The position numbers and the translations under genes were made by a program. The notes beneath the pieces were generated by a model. It searched no databases and was not told where the DNA came from. It worked only from the letters and a program-made list of their open reading frames with translations. Of a stretch of 64,000 nucleotides of DNA, positions 9,414 to 22,300 are shown in pieces (the stretch's first letter is position 1; each line of letters opens with the position of its first letter). Origin of the DNA: Symbiodinium natans (taxonomy: Eukaryota > Sar > Dinophyceae > Suessiales > Symbiodiniaceae); contig CAJNDS010002098.1 of assembly GCA_905221605.1 (NCBI GenBank), positions 60,001 through 124,000 on the forward strand, given 5' to 3'.

Positions 9414-9714
9414 AATGGTTATCAACAATTCAGACCTTGTTGCGTATTTGGTGGCAGCAATTATACTCTGGGAGTTGGCATGGTGCCTCTTTCGGCGGCT
9501 GTACAAATGGCTGTGGATTAAGAAAGTGGTGGTTATTCCTGCGAGTGCCACTTTGTATACAACAGTGGGTGGGAACTGTATGCACGCAAGCAGTGATTGT
9601 GATGTTCTGCGATATTCACAGCCCAGGGCTAAGACGCTTTGCAAACATTGCCTCAAGGATGGCTGGGTGGTGAATGCTGAGTTCCTTGGTGAGGAACGGG
9701 CCGCTGGAACGTAA
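9316..9714 (+). CDS. C-terminal tail of the copia polyprotein in a third frame: membrane helix and Cys/His motif
   Basis: This 132-residue ORF overlaps the RNase H ORF by 98 nt in the other frame. It has one strong hydrophobic helix (LVAYLVAAIILWELAWCLF) followed by basic residues, then a compact motif with C-x-H, C and C-x-x-C (GNCMHASSDC, LCKHC) that could bind zinc. As I recall, similar tails close the polyproteins of other dinoflagellate copia elements, so it was probably fused in frame originally. The ATG at 9316 may not be used. Its function is unknown. Confidence 0.6.
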   Translation: MEKKCQLLVSFAQKKVCQVANTSTVMVLAQGIEMVINNSDLVAYLVAAIILWELAWCLFRRLYKWLWIKKVVVIPASATLYTTVGGNCMHASSDCDVLRYSQPRAKTLCKHCLKDGWVVNAEFLGEERAAGT

Positions 9715-9887
9715 ACTTTTTCAAGTTCGAGGTGAAGAAATCCTCAATGGTAAGGGATTCAGCCAATGAGCTGAAGGGTCGTCCTGGAAGACGTAAAACC
9801 ATAATGTGCATGTCAAGCAGCAGGCTACTGCCCTAATGGCAGTTTTTGACCAAAGATCTGCATCTCCAATGTGTCCTAGGAAATCCT
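9715..9887 (+). other. 3' untranslated part of the retrotransposon
   Basis: This short non-coding stretch lies between the last stop and the purine tract. It includes the inverted pair TCCTAGGAAATCCTAGGA at 9874-9891. Nothing else is recognised. Confidence 0.5.
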
Positions 9888-9900
9888 AGGACAGGGGGAG
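9888..9900 (+). promoter_or_regulatory. polypurine tract
   Basis: AGGACAGGGGGAG abuts the 3' LTR exactly, where the plus-strand primer of LTR elements lies. Confidence 0.75.
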
Positions 9901-10122
9901 TGCGGAGCTGCAACTGGTATTGTAGAAAGAAGTTAGTGTTGGAAGTTGAAAGGGTTAATAAACCCGGAAATCATTTTTTGGCTCAAGACTGGGCCATGTG
10001 CCTGGTAGTAAAAGGTGAGTGCCCTGTGGTTTGGGTTTGTTGTGTGGTTGATCCAGGGAAATCAAGGGATTCTGTTGGGGTTGACTTTTCGGTTTCTCGT
10101 CCCCCTTCGGGTTCCCCCCGTA
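9901..10122 (+). repeat. 3' LTR (222 bp)
   Basis: I read this as identical to the 5' LTR over its whole length, including the spliced-leader relic. Confidence 0.93.
9972..9987 (+). promoter_or_regulatory. dinoflagellate spliced-leader relic in the 3' LTR
   Basis: This is the same CATTTTTTGGCTCAAG as in the 5' LTR. Its presence in both LTRs means it is part of the element's own repeat and was not added at this locus. Confidence 0.7.
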
Positions 10123-10127
10123 CCCTA
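10123..10127. repeat. target-site duplication, right copy
   Basis: CCCTA follows the 3' LTR and continues as ACCTAAACCC-type telomere-like sequence. Confidence 0.75.
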
Positions 10128-11007
10128 AACCTAAACCCATGAGATCGAAGAAATTGACTACTAATTGCAAGCACACTTTTGTGTCACGCTTACAGCCTAT
10201 TGTACGTCCAGCCTTCAGCCCTCAAAACACCCAGCTACAGCTATGAGTAGCTCGCCTTTCCACCCTCTCCTCCACTCCTAAACCTTCAAGTCGCAGACCT
10301 GAAGCTCCACGAAGTGAATAATTCTCGCAACCGCTTCAAGCCGCGCACCCTGAACCCTAAACCCTTGCCTCTAGGGGGGCGCCAGACCTGAGAAAAGAAA
10401 TGGAAAGGAGCCGAGCTCGTTGTTGATACATTGGTGTGGGTGTAGGTTGCCGAAGATGGAGATGCTTGCTGGCCAGACACACAAGGTCCGGCTTCTGCAT
10501 TCAGTCGCTAGCGCTATGTGCACACCTACTGTAACACAGGTGTGTTTTGATCTGAGCTGGATGCTCGGTGTCCCCCTGATGTGTGACGTACTTTGGCCTC
10601 CATGGTGGTGGAGTGCTGTCACAGCAGCTTTAAGTTTCTGAACACTCCCCTTGCTGCACAGTGCAGCATCGGGACTATGACGAGACTTTAGCTGCGTCCA
10701 TCACTGCTGCAAGAGCTGTAGTCACCGAAAATGAGGAGGTGGCTTTGCATGCATCACGATCTTGATCATCGCAATGGCAGACATCCGGACAGACTGGGCA
10801 GAGGCTCTTGCGCTCTGGGGGTTTCAGGATGCTGGGGCTGTCAAGGCTTAGGCGTTTAAGGTGCCGGCTTGTGCCTGGTGGGCAAAAATTGAATTCTCGG
10901 GTGAGGGAGGGAGGAGGGTTAAGGGGGGTTAGGGGTACTTTCGCTTAGGGTCTCAGATCTGGCTATGAATTGACCACCATTGCATCGGGTTGCCGTTGCT
11001 CACTCAC

Positions 11008-11127
11008 CTGTTCCGGCCCCAACGTGAGGCAGGAAAGGAAGTACACGTGCTCTCTTCCGCAACCCGGGATCAACGCTACCATCAGGTACAACAAGCCGAA
11101 ACCCACAGTCAACAGAGCGGAGGCTCC
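11008..11127 (-). CDS. possible exon with a hydrophobic segment, gene unknown
   Basis: The minus strand reads ASALLTVGFGLLYLMVALI, a plausible membrane helix, and runs into GGAACAG|GTGAGT, an excellent 5' splice site at the lower coordinate. No family is recognised and the other boundary is a guess. Confidence 0.2.
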
Positions 11128-11692
11128 GGGAGTCCGAGCAGAACAACCTTGCCTACGATGGCATGTCCGGAAGCAGAAAAACAAAGGAGATATGCACTGC
11201 GACTGCATACGTGCATATCTCAAGATCTCAAACGGCTGTACTTAAAACCACGAAAACCCCGAAATTCCTAAGGCCCTACCATTCAAACCCTAAACCACCA
11301 GCCTTGAAGAAGTTCACATCTTCTCTCCAAGGCTTCTTGTCGTAGATTGCGTCCTGCTCTGCCTGGTTGCAGTCTAATGTTCCGGTTTAGCGTAGGGTTT
11401 TCAGGCCTAAGCTTTCGACTGCCCTGAGTACGTCAAACCCTGCTATGCCCAAAGCCACTAACAAACGTAACCCTAATCCCGGAACAAATCGTCAAGCTTT
11501 CAACCTTGGTTGACCGAACCTAAACGCCTAAAACCCCTAAGTTCAACCTGGAAAGATAGGGTCAGGATTGGGACAGAGCGGGAATCTGAGTGGGTGTACT
11601 TTTGCGTTTCATGTTGACGGCTGGCCACGTCGGCCTGCTATGCGATGTGTAAACGTACCGGAGGCATGATCCTCACCACCGGCTGTACTGAG

Positions 11693-11760
11693 TCCTAAAC
11701 CCTAAACCCTAAACCCTAAACCCTAAACCCTAAACCCTAAACCATAAACCCTAAACCCAT
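11693..11760. repeat. interstitial telomere-like array (CCCTAAA)n
   Basis: About nine head-to-tail copies of CCCTAAA with one variant (CCATAAA). This is the cleanest such block in the window. Confidence 0.9.
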
Positions 11761-12419
11761 ATGGGCTCCGGGTACTTTCTCAGCGGCTTTTTCCGAGAAG
11801 AATTCTACGAAGAAACCTTTGGGGGCCTGGTCGAAGGCGTAGATCGCTGCGTCATCCACTTGAACCACCTACTTTCACAAGGCTTTTTAGGGCTTGGGGG
11901 TTTTGAGGGGTTTTTGGGGTTTAGGGTTTCGGGTTTTGGGGTTTTGAGTTTGAGGGTTTAAGGTTTCGGGTTTTAGAGTTTAGAGTTTCAGGGTTTTAGG
12001 GCTTTCGGATTTTGGGCTGTAACGGCCGGGCTTCGGGTCGACTTTCGGGCTCTTCCAAGGCCTCAGGTCGTCAGCAATTTGAAGGCTCAACCTTTCCCTG
12101 TCAGGCCCTGCCATCGGCACACAGCTTCTCACGTAGACTGCGGAACCTAGGCCTTCGACCTGGGCAGCAGTTCACCTGACACATCCCTCCTCGAGCTCTA
12201 GAAGCATAAGCCCCCAGATTGCCAAAAATGCAAACATTCAAGTGTGAAGTTCCAGTACAGCATTGAGCACAAGCCTCCCTGAACTGCCAAAGCTCTCGCC
12301 CCCTTCCTAAAGGGGTGACTTGAAACCTGCTCGCAGGTGCTGTAGGTCTGCCTGGTGAGTACGAGACCAACTATAAGCAACACTCCCTTGATCTCAGAGG
12401 GCGGATGATTGCTCGGAAA

Positions 12420-12578
12420 CACCATGACCTCCTGTAACAGCTCTGCAAGTTCAAGGCAATGAAGTAACTCTTCTCTCAGTATGTGGGTGTCGGAAATGTC
12501 GGACATGCTTCGTGTCGCGCTGTGTTGTGGCAGCACCTGGTTCTCCAGCTCCCACGTCTTCTGTGCGGTGCTCGCCAT
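12420..12578 (-). CDS. possible first exon of an unidentified gene downstream of IFT88
   Basis: An ATG opens MASTAQKTWELENQ and continues to a helical stretch LREELLHCLELAELLQEV. The composition looks protein-like and the strand matches IFT88. GT and GC candidates for a 5' splice site lie inside (for example after GAGAACCAG). I do not recognise the protein. Confidence 0.25.
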
Positions 12579-13453
12579 GGGCAGAGGCGTGCAAAGAAGG
12601 AGAAGGATGGAACCCCCTCCCCGGCCCTCCCCCCACCCTGAAACTCTGAAAGAAGGTGCTCCACCCAGCTGGAAGGTGTGGCATGGTGTGCTTCGGAGAT
12701 GGCGAAAAAACAGCCTGTGAAACCTTCAGACTTACTGGCTGTACTGGCTGGTTACACCCAATTCATACCGATACCGATGCTTACAGGCTCTGTCTGTGCA
12801 ATTCGAGAAGATTCTGCGAGTGACCGCATGCAAGGTTACGGCACCGAACAGCCAGAGGGGTTGGTCTTTTCGTGATCACTCCTGCGGGCCTGGGCTTGGG
12901 GTTTGAAGAACTTGCCAAGTTTACACAGATGGTCTTGGCAGTCTCTGTGGTCTGGTTTGGGCGTGATGGCTGCTTGTGCTTGTGCCTTTCTGAAACTCAA
13001 TCCAGAGTCTGCATGGCCCGGGTTCATGCAAGTTTGCTATCATTGCATGTTTTTGTTGTTCGGGTTCGGTTCAAGGCTTTGGCACTTCTGTTCGTCGCGC
13101 ATGTAAACTGGTACACTGTTGGATTGTACCGGGGCTGGATGAAACTAGGAGTCCGGGAAGTTGGACATCAAAGCTAGACGCTCCCAAATACACCCCTCTG
13201 GTAGAGGTGATGCAACATGGCAACCTGCCCACTACCACGTTCATGCTTGGACGCGCTTTTTGTTGGGCAGCTGTCCGACCGGGTGAAACGTCCAAGGTGT
13301 GAAAAGTACGGATACTATGCAGCCACTACATGCTCGTTAGCATTCGCCTTCCGATGCGGTCTGCTAGGATGTCATGAAGGCCAGGTTCTTCCTTCTCCGA
13401 ATGTATGCATGGCATTCATGAAGCTGCATCACAGGTTTTTGTTTTCTTCTTCT

Positions 13454-13484
<31 letters not shown>

Positions 13485-16259
13485 GGGGTGGGGGGTTGGG
13501 GTTGGCACGTTGACCCACGGTGCAATGGCGCACAAAAAGGACCATAACAGGAGTTGGTTGTTGCACCCCGCAATGATCGGAAGGGCGGGCCGAAAACTGC
13601 TCCGGGGAGCAATGTCCGACTCATTTTGAATTCTGCTCTCTGAGAAACAACCAATTCTTTCCAGGACCGCTCGGCAAGCAATGTCTTTGGGCTTATGGGA
13701 GGTGTTGGGGGAATCAGGTTCCTGAGGTTTGCTTTTTCACAGGGTGCCTGTTACCCCAGGGCTTTTGCGTGTGGAGGTCTAGTTCCAGGGGTGCTGCGCT
13801 TTCAGCCACACTGAATCTTCAACTGGCACTTGTGCTGGCAACGGCCCACAAGAAGGAATCAGGTCGAAGATGCAGGTAAACCTAAACCCTAAAGTCCCTA
13901 AAGCATAAACCCTAATGTGTGGTATCCTGGAGATGCTGCATGAAAGCAGGGGCTGGTAGGAGCTTTACGAACTCTGGGCATAAAGGGCTCAGCACCACTC
14001 AAGTTCCGAAAGACCTAAGCAGGTGCTGCTTCTGGCATCCACAACAAGCACTTGCTTGAGGTTATATACTCATGAGTGTGTATATATATATATACATATA
14101 TATATATTTTTCTATGTGTGTGTACACCTCTGCATCCAGGGCATCCGTGCATGCTGCCATGGTTGGAGCCGGTCGTCCAAGCTAAAGATCCTGGAAACTA
14201 CTCGACTAGCATGCACAAAGTTCAGGCTGGTGCTGATCTGCACACGGATTGAAAATCGAACAAGGCAAAGCACCTCAAACAGGCATAAACCCGTCTTATC
14301 CTCACTGTTTTGAATTGGCTCCTGTAGTGCTTGCGTTTGAAGCAGCATGAGATGGCTTTCGTCCTCTTGGGTGGTGCAGTGGGTGGGGGGAGCGCTCGTC
14401 CCCTACCCAGTGCACTGCTACGACACGAGGAGGCTCTTCTCTCCACGAACCGAATTGCAGTGCACACTTGGAGGTTCTGCCGCCTTATGGCCCCCTTCAT
14501 GGCATAACCGAGACGCTAAACTGCCGAGTCGGCTTCGAAACGCGTGGCACGTACAGAACGGGGTCCAAAGAAGTGGCCGAAATGCATGCAAAAAAGCGGC
14601 AGGACCACTTGTCCTGGTGCAGCTCTAGAATCTCCCTTCATCCCAGGGCTTTCCCAAAAAGCTTTACCGTAGGCTCTACAAAAAAACCCGAACCCCAGCA
14701 GACCCAACCTATGAATCCAGACACTGCAAACCCATGAATGTTCTTTGTGCTTTTGAACCCTATAAATTCGAGCAACTGATACCGACAGCCAGGGTCGGGG
14801 TGGGTTCACGCAGTATGCGGGGTACTCTCGACACCAAACTCGAAAAAGCCTGGGGCCAGGCTGAAACACTAACACCTCCTTGATTGCTCATAGCCTATAA
14901 CCTATCTGAACCTCGGAACTCGGTAGCCCTAAAAGCGTCTGCAAAAGCGTCTGAACGCCCTTGAACTCCACGAGGGCTGGTGAAGCGATTCTTGGCTTTT
15001 TAGGCGTCTAAGCTTCGGAGTGCTGAGGGTGCCTAGACCCTAAACCCTGAGCTGTAAACCCTAAACTTTAAACCCTAAACCATAAACCCTACAGGGCTTA
15101 GAGGCTTCGGCTTTAAGGGAGGAGGCCGTGATTTGGAGAACCTCTTGTCAGCATGGGACGCATGCGGCAGCGCACGCACCTGGCAGGCTTGCAATCCAAG
15201 AGGAGATACGTCTGGCCATGAGCGACCACAACACCAAAACAAATACACATCTCTATATATATATATATGCATATATATATGTATATATATACAGTATAAC
15301 AGTATTATGATTATATGAAAAATACTGAAACTTCAGCCTCTTGCCCAAAACGCCGCCGGGTCACCGGGCATCTAAGGTTCAGGCAGAGTTCACGAAAACA
15401 AGCTTACCTTTGACCTGCCCTGCCTGGCTTTCGTTTTTGATCACCTGTCGTGTAAGGTCTTCGTCTGTCCAAACCCAAAACTGAGCACATCAGGGTCTGA
15501 TGGCTTTTGTTCCAGAAGATTTCGCAGTTCTGTAAACTTGAACGGACTTACGGGGGTACCAACAAAGGCTTGAACCTTCAACAAGTTCAGGAACCTGCTT
15601 TAACAGAAAAATGGCAAGGCTTCTCGGTTTGGTTGCTTCAGGCAAACAGTCGACCTTTTTGGCTGCCTAGTTACTACGTTTATTGTGCTTGCTTCAATGA
15701 TTTGAGTTTGCAGTTTGTCGGCTGAGAACAGCTTCCCGTGCTTTGATGTTTACTCAATTCCTCAAAATCCTGCTGATCGTCTCCCCGGTGTTTCCTGAAG
15801 GAATATCTGTGAACGGCCGGCTTGTGTGACTGGCCTAAGTCCAGGTATTTGAAGGTCCTCTAACAAAGGTGCGAACATGTGCGAACTCCCGAAATCACAA
15901 GTGCCAGTCTAGGCCTCTCTACGTCCTTGTACAAGGAGTTGATTGTTGAGCACACTGGAGTCCCCAGAAACCCTCATCAACTCATCCCCTGAAGCTCGGG
16001 AATCAAGCCTTCTGTACAACATGGCGGCGCCGAGCGGCAGTCCTATTGTGCAGAGAGGGGAGGGGGGTGGAGGGGGTTCGGGTTTAGGGCGTAGGGTCTG
16101 TTACATGTTCAAGGTCCTGTTCGAGACTATTGGGCTTATAAGGATAGTGACTGTGACTCCCATGTAGAATTTTGTACATGGGTGCGTCCCAACATACGAT
16201 GAAGAAGCTTAGTCCTGCAGCCCCTCCTTTGCAAGACCCGTTTATGACCCGTCCTGCGG
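12579..16259. other. no gene seen between the weak exon and the IFT88 stop
   Basis: It holds a T/G homopolymer block at 13447-13497, TA-rich microsatellites at about 14079-14108 and 15252-15296, and scattered CCCTAAA-type tracts (near 13880, 15035-15090). No ORF resembles a known family. Confidence 0.5.
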
Positions 16260-16342
16260 TTACATTGGAGGCAACACGTCTCCGAGGTCATCGTTGCCCC
16301 AATCCTCGACGAAGGCAGAGGACTTGGGCTTGGTGGCTCGGG
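16260..16342 (-). CDS. IFT88: IFT88 exon 43 (last), with stop codon
   Basis: The acceptor is CTCAG|CC. It encodes a lysine/serine-rich piece, then FVEDWGNDDLGDVLPPM and TAA. Short acidic tails ending in a Leu-Leu/Pro-like motif close IFT88 proteins, which is why I place the gene end here. Confidence 0.75.
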
Positions 16343-19300
16343 CTGAGGGTTTGAGGAATAGTGCTTAACGGGGCTTAACGCCGAGGATGCTTGAAAGTAG
16401 TGGAAAAACAGGAAGGATGCTGGTGTACTTGCGGGCCTTCGATAATATTCCAGATGCTGCCCTTGGACTGCGTTCATGGGACAACACTTGGCAAGGAGGA
16501 ACCAAGCAGAAACAGCGCCTTCGCAATAGAATTTTGTGATCTCAAGGTGCTCTTAGACTGACACAAGTGACCCATGTGCGTGAATCGACCTTAGGGTTAC
16601 ACGTCTTTCTAAGCTTAATCAGCTTCTGCCGAACATCGTTGGGACAGAAAAGTAGAGCTTCTGATATGGCGCCACTGCCCTTCCTAAAGCTCCCCGAGCT
16701 CATTCTGAATTGGAGCAAGACACCATGTAGCATAAGCTAGGTTTAGGATGTAGGGTTTAGGATCCAGGGCATCTGGGGTTCATCAAGCAAGTCTCAGGGT
16801 CTTCTTGCAACGAAACGCCTGTCCACACCTGCCTGAATCGCCGGGACAAACCCAAACCCGCCACCTGCTGCGTGCCTGCACTGCCTGCGTCTTCATCCCA
16901 GAATCCCAGATTCCCAGGTCGAAATTGCGAAGTTTCCCGAAGGCACTGACTCGCAGCAACCCTCAACGCCTAACACTCCTGCACCCCTCCACCCACGAAA
17001 CATACAGACTTGCATCTACTATTTCAGAGCCCAATATAGGAATGTAAAGAGGCAGGCTCGAACTTCGGGCGGCTTTAGCAAGAAGTACGTCACGAATTTC
17101 AGGAGAGTGCCAGTGCCGCCCCTACGAGGGTCCCAGAGCATTTCGTGAAGGCCCTTAAACCCTATTAACCCTCAACCCATAAGGACCCTCTGAGGTCGCG
17201 GCGTCATCGTCGTCGGCCGCTTTCGGGGCCGCAAGGCGACGTTTCGGAGCAGCTGGGCGGCGTTGGGGCTTGAAAAGTCAAGGCGAAGACAGCCGGGGTT
17301 TAGGGTTTAGGGTTTAGGGTTTGTAGGGTTTAGGGTTTTAGGGTGTAGGGTTTATAGGGTTTTAGGGGGGTTGAACAACAGTGACGTGACGAAAGGGAAT
17401 TGTCTAGAGCAGCAGGGCTGCTGCAACAAGGGTCCTCAATTGTGCGTTCCAAAGGTCCGACTGAAATGGGCTCCAGGCAATCTTGACAGCTGAGGCGTTT
17501 GCGGATCTACTTCATCTTGAGGTACTACGGGTTTCAATCTGCCCGCAGCTTTCCCCTACCCTGGCTCTCAATAAAAGACTACACATCCTCCCAGGCGACC
17601 CCTCGTCCTGCGAAGGCGTAAGAGCGTGACCACTGTGTGGGGAGTTCGCTGAAGGCCCCGTCTTAAGGACTATGGGGGTCTTTAAGAGAGAGGGGGGGTC
17701 CTCACACCTGCTCCAGACTGAGCGTGCCCGAGACTCACTTAAGGAAAGCTCCTGGGCGCCCGGACCCTTGGTTGGCAGGTCCGCCTCGGCCTCATACAGC
17801 TCCACCGGCGGCCTTCAGGCGGGTGCTTTTAAGTGCTTTTGAGGGCTTCTTGGCATTTAGGGCTTTGAGGGTTTGGGGTACAGCTTTCCAGGCTGAGGAC
17901 CTCTAAGAGCTTAGGGGAAGTTCGGGGGATCAGGGCCCATGCACGCACACACGCAAAACAAAACACGAACAGAGAGTGCGCAGCTTTCCGCGCTTGGAAA
18001 AGGCACTCAGTGGGCGCGAGACTACACACTTGAACGTTCTCATCGCTCTGGCATGGGTGCTCCATGCAACACATGTGTGGGTAGCAGACGTTTCCCATCC
18101 TTGGAGCATGGTTGCTTCATGTGCGGGTAGTCACAAAACCTTGCGGGCGTAGTGCGCGCTGGCAGCCCAAGCCACAAGCTAGTTGTGCAACGATGCAATA
18201 ACAGCACAAAACATCACACACGCCGCTGCCAGGTTGGATAACTTTGTATTGACATGCTCCGGTTGAAGGGGTCGCGTCTCTTCGGTCAGTGTAAAAAAGA
18301 ACACAAAGTGAAGTAACCATGAATCATACGAGGGGCCAACTTAGAGAAAGCCCTTCTCAAAACTGCCTTTGCAGGGATTGTATGGGCTGCAGGTTTAGCG
18401 GCTAGCAGCTTCGGTTCGGGTCTTCTACATTTAGTCAGTTCGTGAACCTGCCAAGGCCAGACGAAATGGTCCAAAGTTTAGGGCTTAGGGTTTAGGAGGT
18501 TCTCCGGAACTCGGAATCCCCAAGGGCCCCTGTGCCCAGCCTTGGGACATCGGGAGGAGGTGGCGGGTCGTCCTGTTTCAGGACACTTGCTTGAACATGC
18601 AAAAGGCAAAGGGACTCTCCCCTCAAACGCCTCAAGGCGAGAGCCCACAACAGAGTCTCGAGCTTCAACTTGTTCTTCAGGGCTCAGTGCCTTCGGCCTT
18701 CGGGTGCGGGCCTTGGGGCCTCCTTCAACATCTTAGAAAGCATCTGACACAGCGGCATGCTGAGCTAAATCCTTCAAAGCTTTGCACCAGAAAACGCCAC
18801 AAAAGCCCCCTCCAAAAAAACGTGCTGTACTAGTCCACAAGAGCTACCGCATCTCACCGGATGATTTAGCTCAGCATTTCAGATTTCAGGACCTACGAAG
18901 GTTTTGAGGGCGCTTAAGGGCTTCGGGCTGAGTGGGTTCGCTGACGAACACCAAAAACCTCACAGCCGTCCTCATCATGGTCGAAGCGGCCGCGAGACCT
19001 AAAACTCAATTGTGAAGCCAAACCGTCACTGTAGCTCCTCATTTTTAAGCCGGATTCCTATTCTCAAGCTTCAACCAACCCAAGGTATTCGTGCTTTTGA
19101 TGCTTCGAATGGTATTCAGGGTTGAAGTGAATGGCGGCAAACCCCTGTGGAATTTCTACGGAACCATGATGTCCACCAGAGGGAGACAGAGTCCCAACAA
19201 GTGAAAAGAAGCTAAATGAACATCCCTTTCCTTTGTTGAGAACTTTTGAGAACTTCTTCGCTTGTATGAGACTTTTTTGCAAAGCGTAGCGGCTTCTGCA

Positions 19301-22300
19301 AGGCTCCATTCTAAGCCAAGTGGTGTTGCAACCTGTTCCTGAGTCTACATATCTAATTACTAATGCCCGCTCTTTTCGTACATGAAGCCTTGGGCTTGTC
19401 AGGAAGACCTGTTGTCACAGTAGCCCACCCTTTGCCATAGAGATGGTCAAACATGGGGCATGTCTAAGGACAAGGGCTCTGGCTAGGTGTGGCTTCAGGT
19501 GCAGAAGGGGGAAGAGGGAGGATCCTTCATCTCAAGACACAAGATACGGTCACTTCTCCAAGTTATGCTCCCTTTGGGGTCTCGATTAAAAAGGCGGCAC
19601 TAATGCTTCCGGATACCCAAAAACCCATACTTTCGAGAACAGGCCATGTGTTGAAACGAAATCATTGGCACGGGAGTCGCATAAAATCACCGAACAAAAA
19701 ACCTCTAAGAACCAAAACAGAGGTGATGATGGGATTGTAAACGCGGGGGGAGGGGGGGGGCAAGGTGAGGGAGTGCAATGATCTCGACCTGAAGCCGCCC
19801 CAGAACTCTCATGGGATTCTCTGGCAAACCCCGGAAACCAGAAGAGAAAAAGAACAAAAAACAGGGCGGCGGTGTTTGAGAAACCCGGACAACGAGCAAA
19901 CCGATGAAACCATAGAAGCCGAACGGCAGATGTGCAAGTGAGCAAGCCGAGCAAACCAAGAGAGAACACTGCGACAGTCGAAGAAAGCTGGGGCACACCA
20001 AGGAAACGAGGACACCAAGGAAACCGAGAGAGATAAAAGGAAAGCTACGGGTTTGATCATGAAAGGCAATAACACCGAGGAAGCCGAGGAAACTGAGGAA
20101 AAGAGCCAACAACAAGACAAATGGGAGAACCCACTGTGGTCTACTCACCCAGCCTGCCTGCTGCCAGAGGTAGAAAGCAATCAAAGCCAAGGCCGAAATC
20201 CAAAAACACGCCAAGGAAGAAACCGAAACATGCAGAAACAGAATGACTTTTAGACATGCTCCGACATGCTGGCAAATCCTCCCGAACCGTCTGATCTGAG
20301 GGTGTGTGGGCCCTTAAGAGGGTACCCTTTGTATACCCCTAAACAAATTAAGGGCCCATACCTCAGAAACCCTTTAAAGGAGGTTCCGGACCACATTAAG
20401 GGCCCATGAAACTACCCTGAGATCTGAGCTGACAACCCAACTTGAAACCCTGCACCATCCTAAACGCTTAACCCTAAACCCTAAACCCGAATCCCCAAAC
20501 CCCAACCCTCAATCCCACAAAAATCCCCACGGTCCCTCAGACCGAGCCCCGCGCCCGAAGCCAACCATCTCTCCGCTGTCGCCGTGGGGGCTGTCCTCGA
20601 GGCCTTGTGTCACAGCGCAGGGTTTGAAAGGGTTTAGGGCATAGGGTGTAGGGTTAGGGTTTAGGGTTAAGGGTTAGGGCTTAGTAAAATATAAAGCTTG
20701 AAAGCCCGAAGAAGCTACACTCAACAACAGCAACCCGGACGGGTAGCTACGTCCTCGCATCGGCAAAGCTCTAACTCAAACTGGCCCTATTCGCTCTAAT
20801 GCGGGAAGGGTCTTCCTCTTTTGATTCAGGTTGAGGTGAGGACTCGGGTGCATATGGAAATGCGCACCAGGAGCTTCCTAAGCGCCGAAGCCGAAAAGTG
20901 CTGTTCAAAACATGTTGTTGAAATCTCTCAGGTGTAGCCCGGAAACCCCCTAAGGCCTGCAGAAGCAGGGCAAGACCTTTGCAGAAGATCTCCTCAACAA
21001 AACTTTACATGGTGTCATCTGAAGCTTCGCGGCCTCCCTGGCCGATTGCAGAGACGGTCCCCATGTTCCGACCCGGCTGCTCGTTCGCCGCCTGGTCGGA
21101 ACCAGGGGTTTCGAGGCGTGTCTTGACATTCTAGGCTTGGATTTCGGTGTCTGAGACTTCGCTTTGGGGTTAAAATACTTCCGCCTCTGGTGCTTTGGAT
21201 TTTAGGGCTCCCTTGTATGGGATTCGGGGTTGTGTCATGTCTGCCTTTTGTGCACTTCCTTGTGGAAGCTTGGGCATCTTGGGCTTCTCAACTCATTCAC
21301 ATCCGAATGATCACTTCTCTACATTGCGGTCCTTTTCGGGATCCTCATTCATTATAAGGCGGCCCCAATAAGCAACCACCATTTTTGAGAACTGAACAAA
21401 TCACGTCGTGAGCACTGCGGCAAGCAGAGAGCGCGCCTGCAGTCTCTCCAGTTTCCGAAGGTGAGCTGCGTAGTGGTCCTGGCAGGTGCAAAACGGCCTA
21501 CCCCGCCTACTCCGCCCCCTTCCTCCCGGAAACCCATCTTTAGTTCTTGAAAGGATGTTCTTCACAAACTCCTAAAAAAGGCTTAAAGAGTGCACAACAG
21601 CTCGTTGGGGGTCCTATAAGGGCTGCACAGACTGCGCGCACCTGTCAACAACGGCTTAAATCGATTCGATGCCCACATGGTAAACCCTCAACCATAAACC
21701 CTAAACCGATAAACCCTACATACGCCCTAAACAGTTTTCAGGGACTTGATAGGGTTTTGGACATGCGGAGTCAGGGTTTGAAAGGACTTCAATATGGTCT
21801 TCAGTGCCCCGGAAAAGCAAGCAGGCCGGCCGCACGTACTTTTGTTTCATTTCCTGCCACAGGACTCGGAAGATCGGTTGACATTTGGCGGCTTGGGATC
21901 TTTGGGGTTGCTTTGTGAACCAAATCTCCTGGAACTTCTGAGGATTCTGAGTTCTGAAGGCTTTGTGGCTGGGCATCCGAAAACAGAGCTGGGCTTCCCC
22001 CTGCAACGCTGGATGTCTGGCCGCTGAACAAGAGACACTGCCCGATTTGTACTCCAAGACGAAGTTGGAAACCAGTCCTAAACACTACACCCTCAACCAT
22101 GAACCCTAAATCCGAAGCCCAAACCGAAAGCTCGAAAGGACGAGCACTTCATACCCAGAAGTGCCTCTGAACCTAACAACCTCGAACCAACTCACACCCA
22201 GTGCAAGATGCACCTAAACAGTCCTAGAAGCGGATGGGGTTGGAAATCTGGAGCTCGGGCTGGGAGGGAGGATTTGGTTTTTGCGCTTGCGCTCTCTGCC

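Larger units (their letters stand above)
213..10122 (+). mobile_element. Ty1/copia LTR retrotransposon with extra DNA-modification-like domains
   Basis: Two 222-bp LTRs that I read as identical bound a polyprotein in copia order, with integrase before reverse transcriptase. A candidate primer-binding site follows the left LTR, a purine tract precedes the right LTR, and both ends carry CCCTA. Identical LTRs imply a recent insertion. The coding region is interrupted by two frame changes, near 5750 and within 9316-9413. Besides the usual gag, protease, integrase, RT and RNase H it encodes a C5-methyltransferase-like domain and a 2OG-Fe(II)-oxygenase-like domain. Cytosine methyltransferases captured by Symbiodinium copia elements have been reported (recalled from de Mendoza and colleagues, 2018); I cannot check whether this is the same lineage. 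Confidence 0.95.
10128..12419. other. no confident gene; telomere-like repeats and one exon-like stretch
   Basis: I see only degenerate CCCTAAA/TTTAGGG tracts (for example near 10340, 11280, 11690-11760 and 11900-11990) and short random ORFs. An exon-like piece on the minus strand at 11008-11127 is listed separately. Confidence 0.5.
17269..21025. other. large IFT88 intron region
   Basis: This 3.8-kb stretch has a TTTAGGG array at 17297-17365, further telomere-like blocks at 20466-20520 and 20625-20690, a G-rich run near 19744-19760 and an inverted-repeat element at 20311-20408. More linker exons could hide here; one acidic candidate (RFDHDEDG, minus strand near 18980) has no convincing splice sites. 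Confidence 0.45.
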
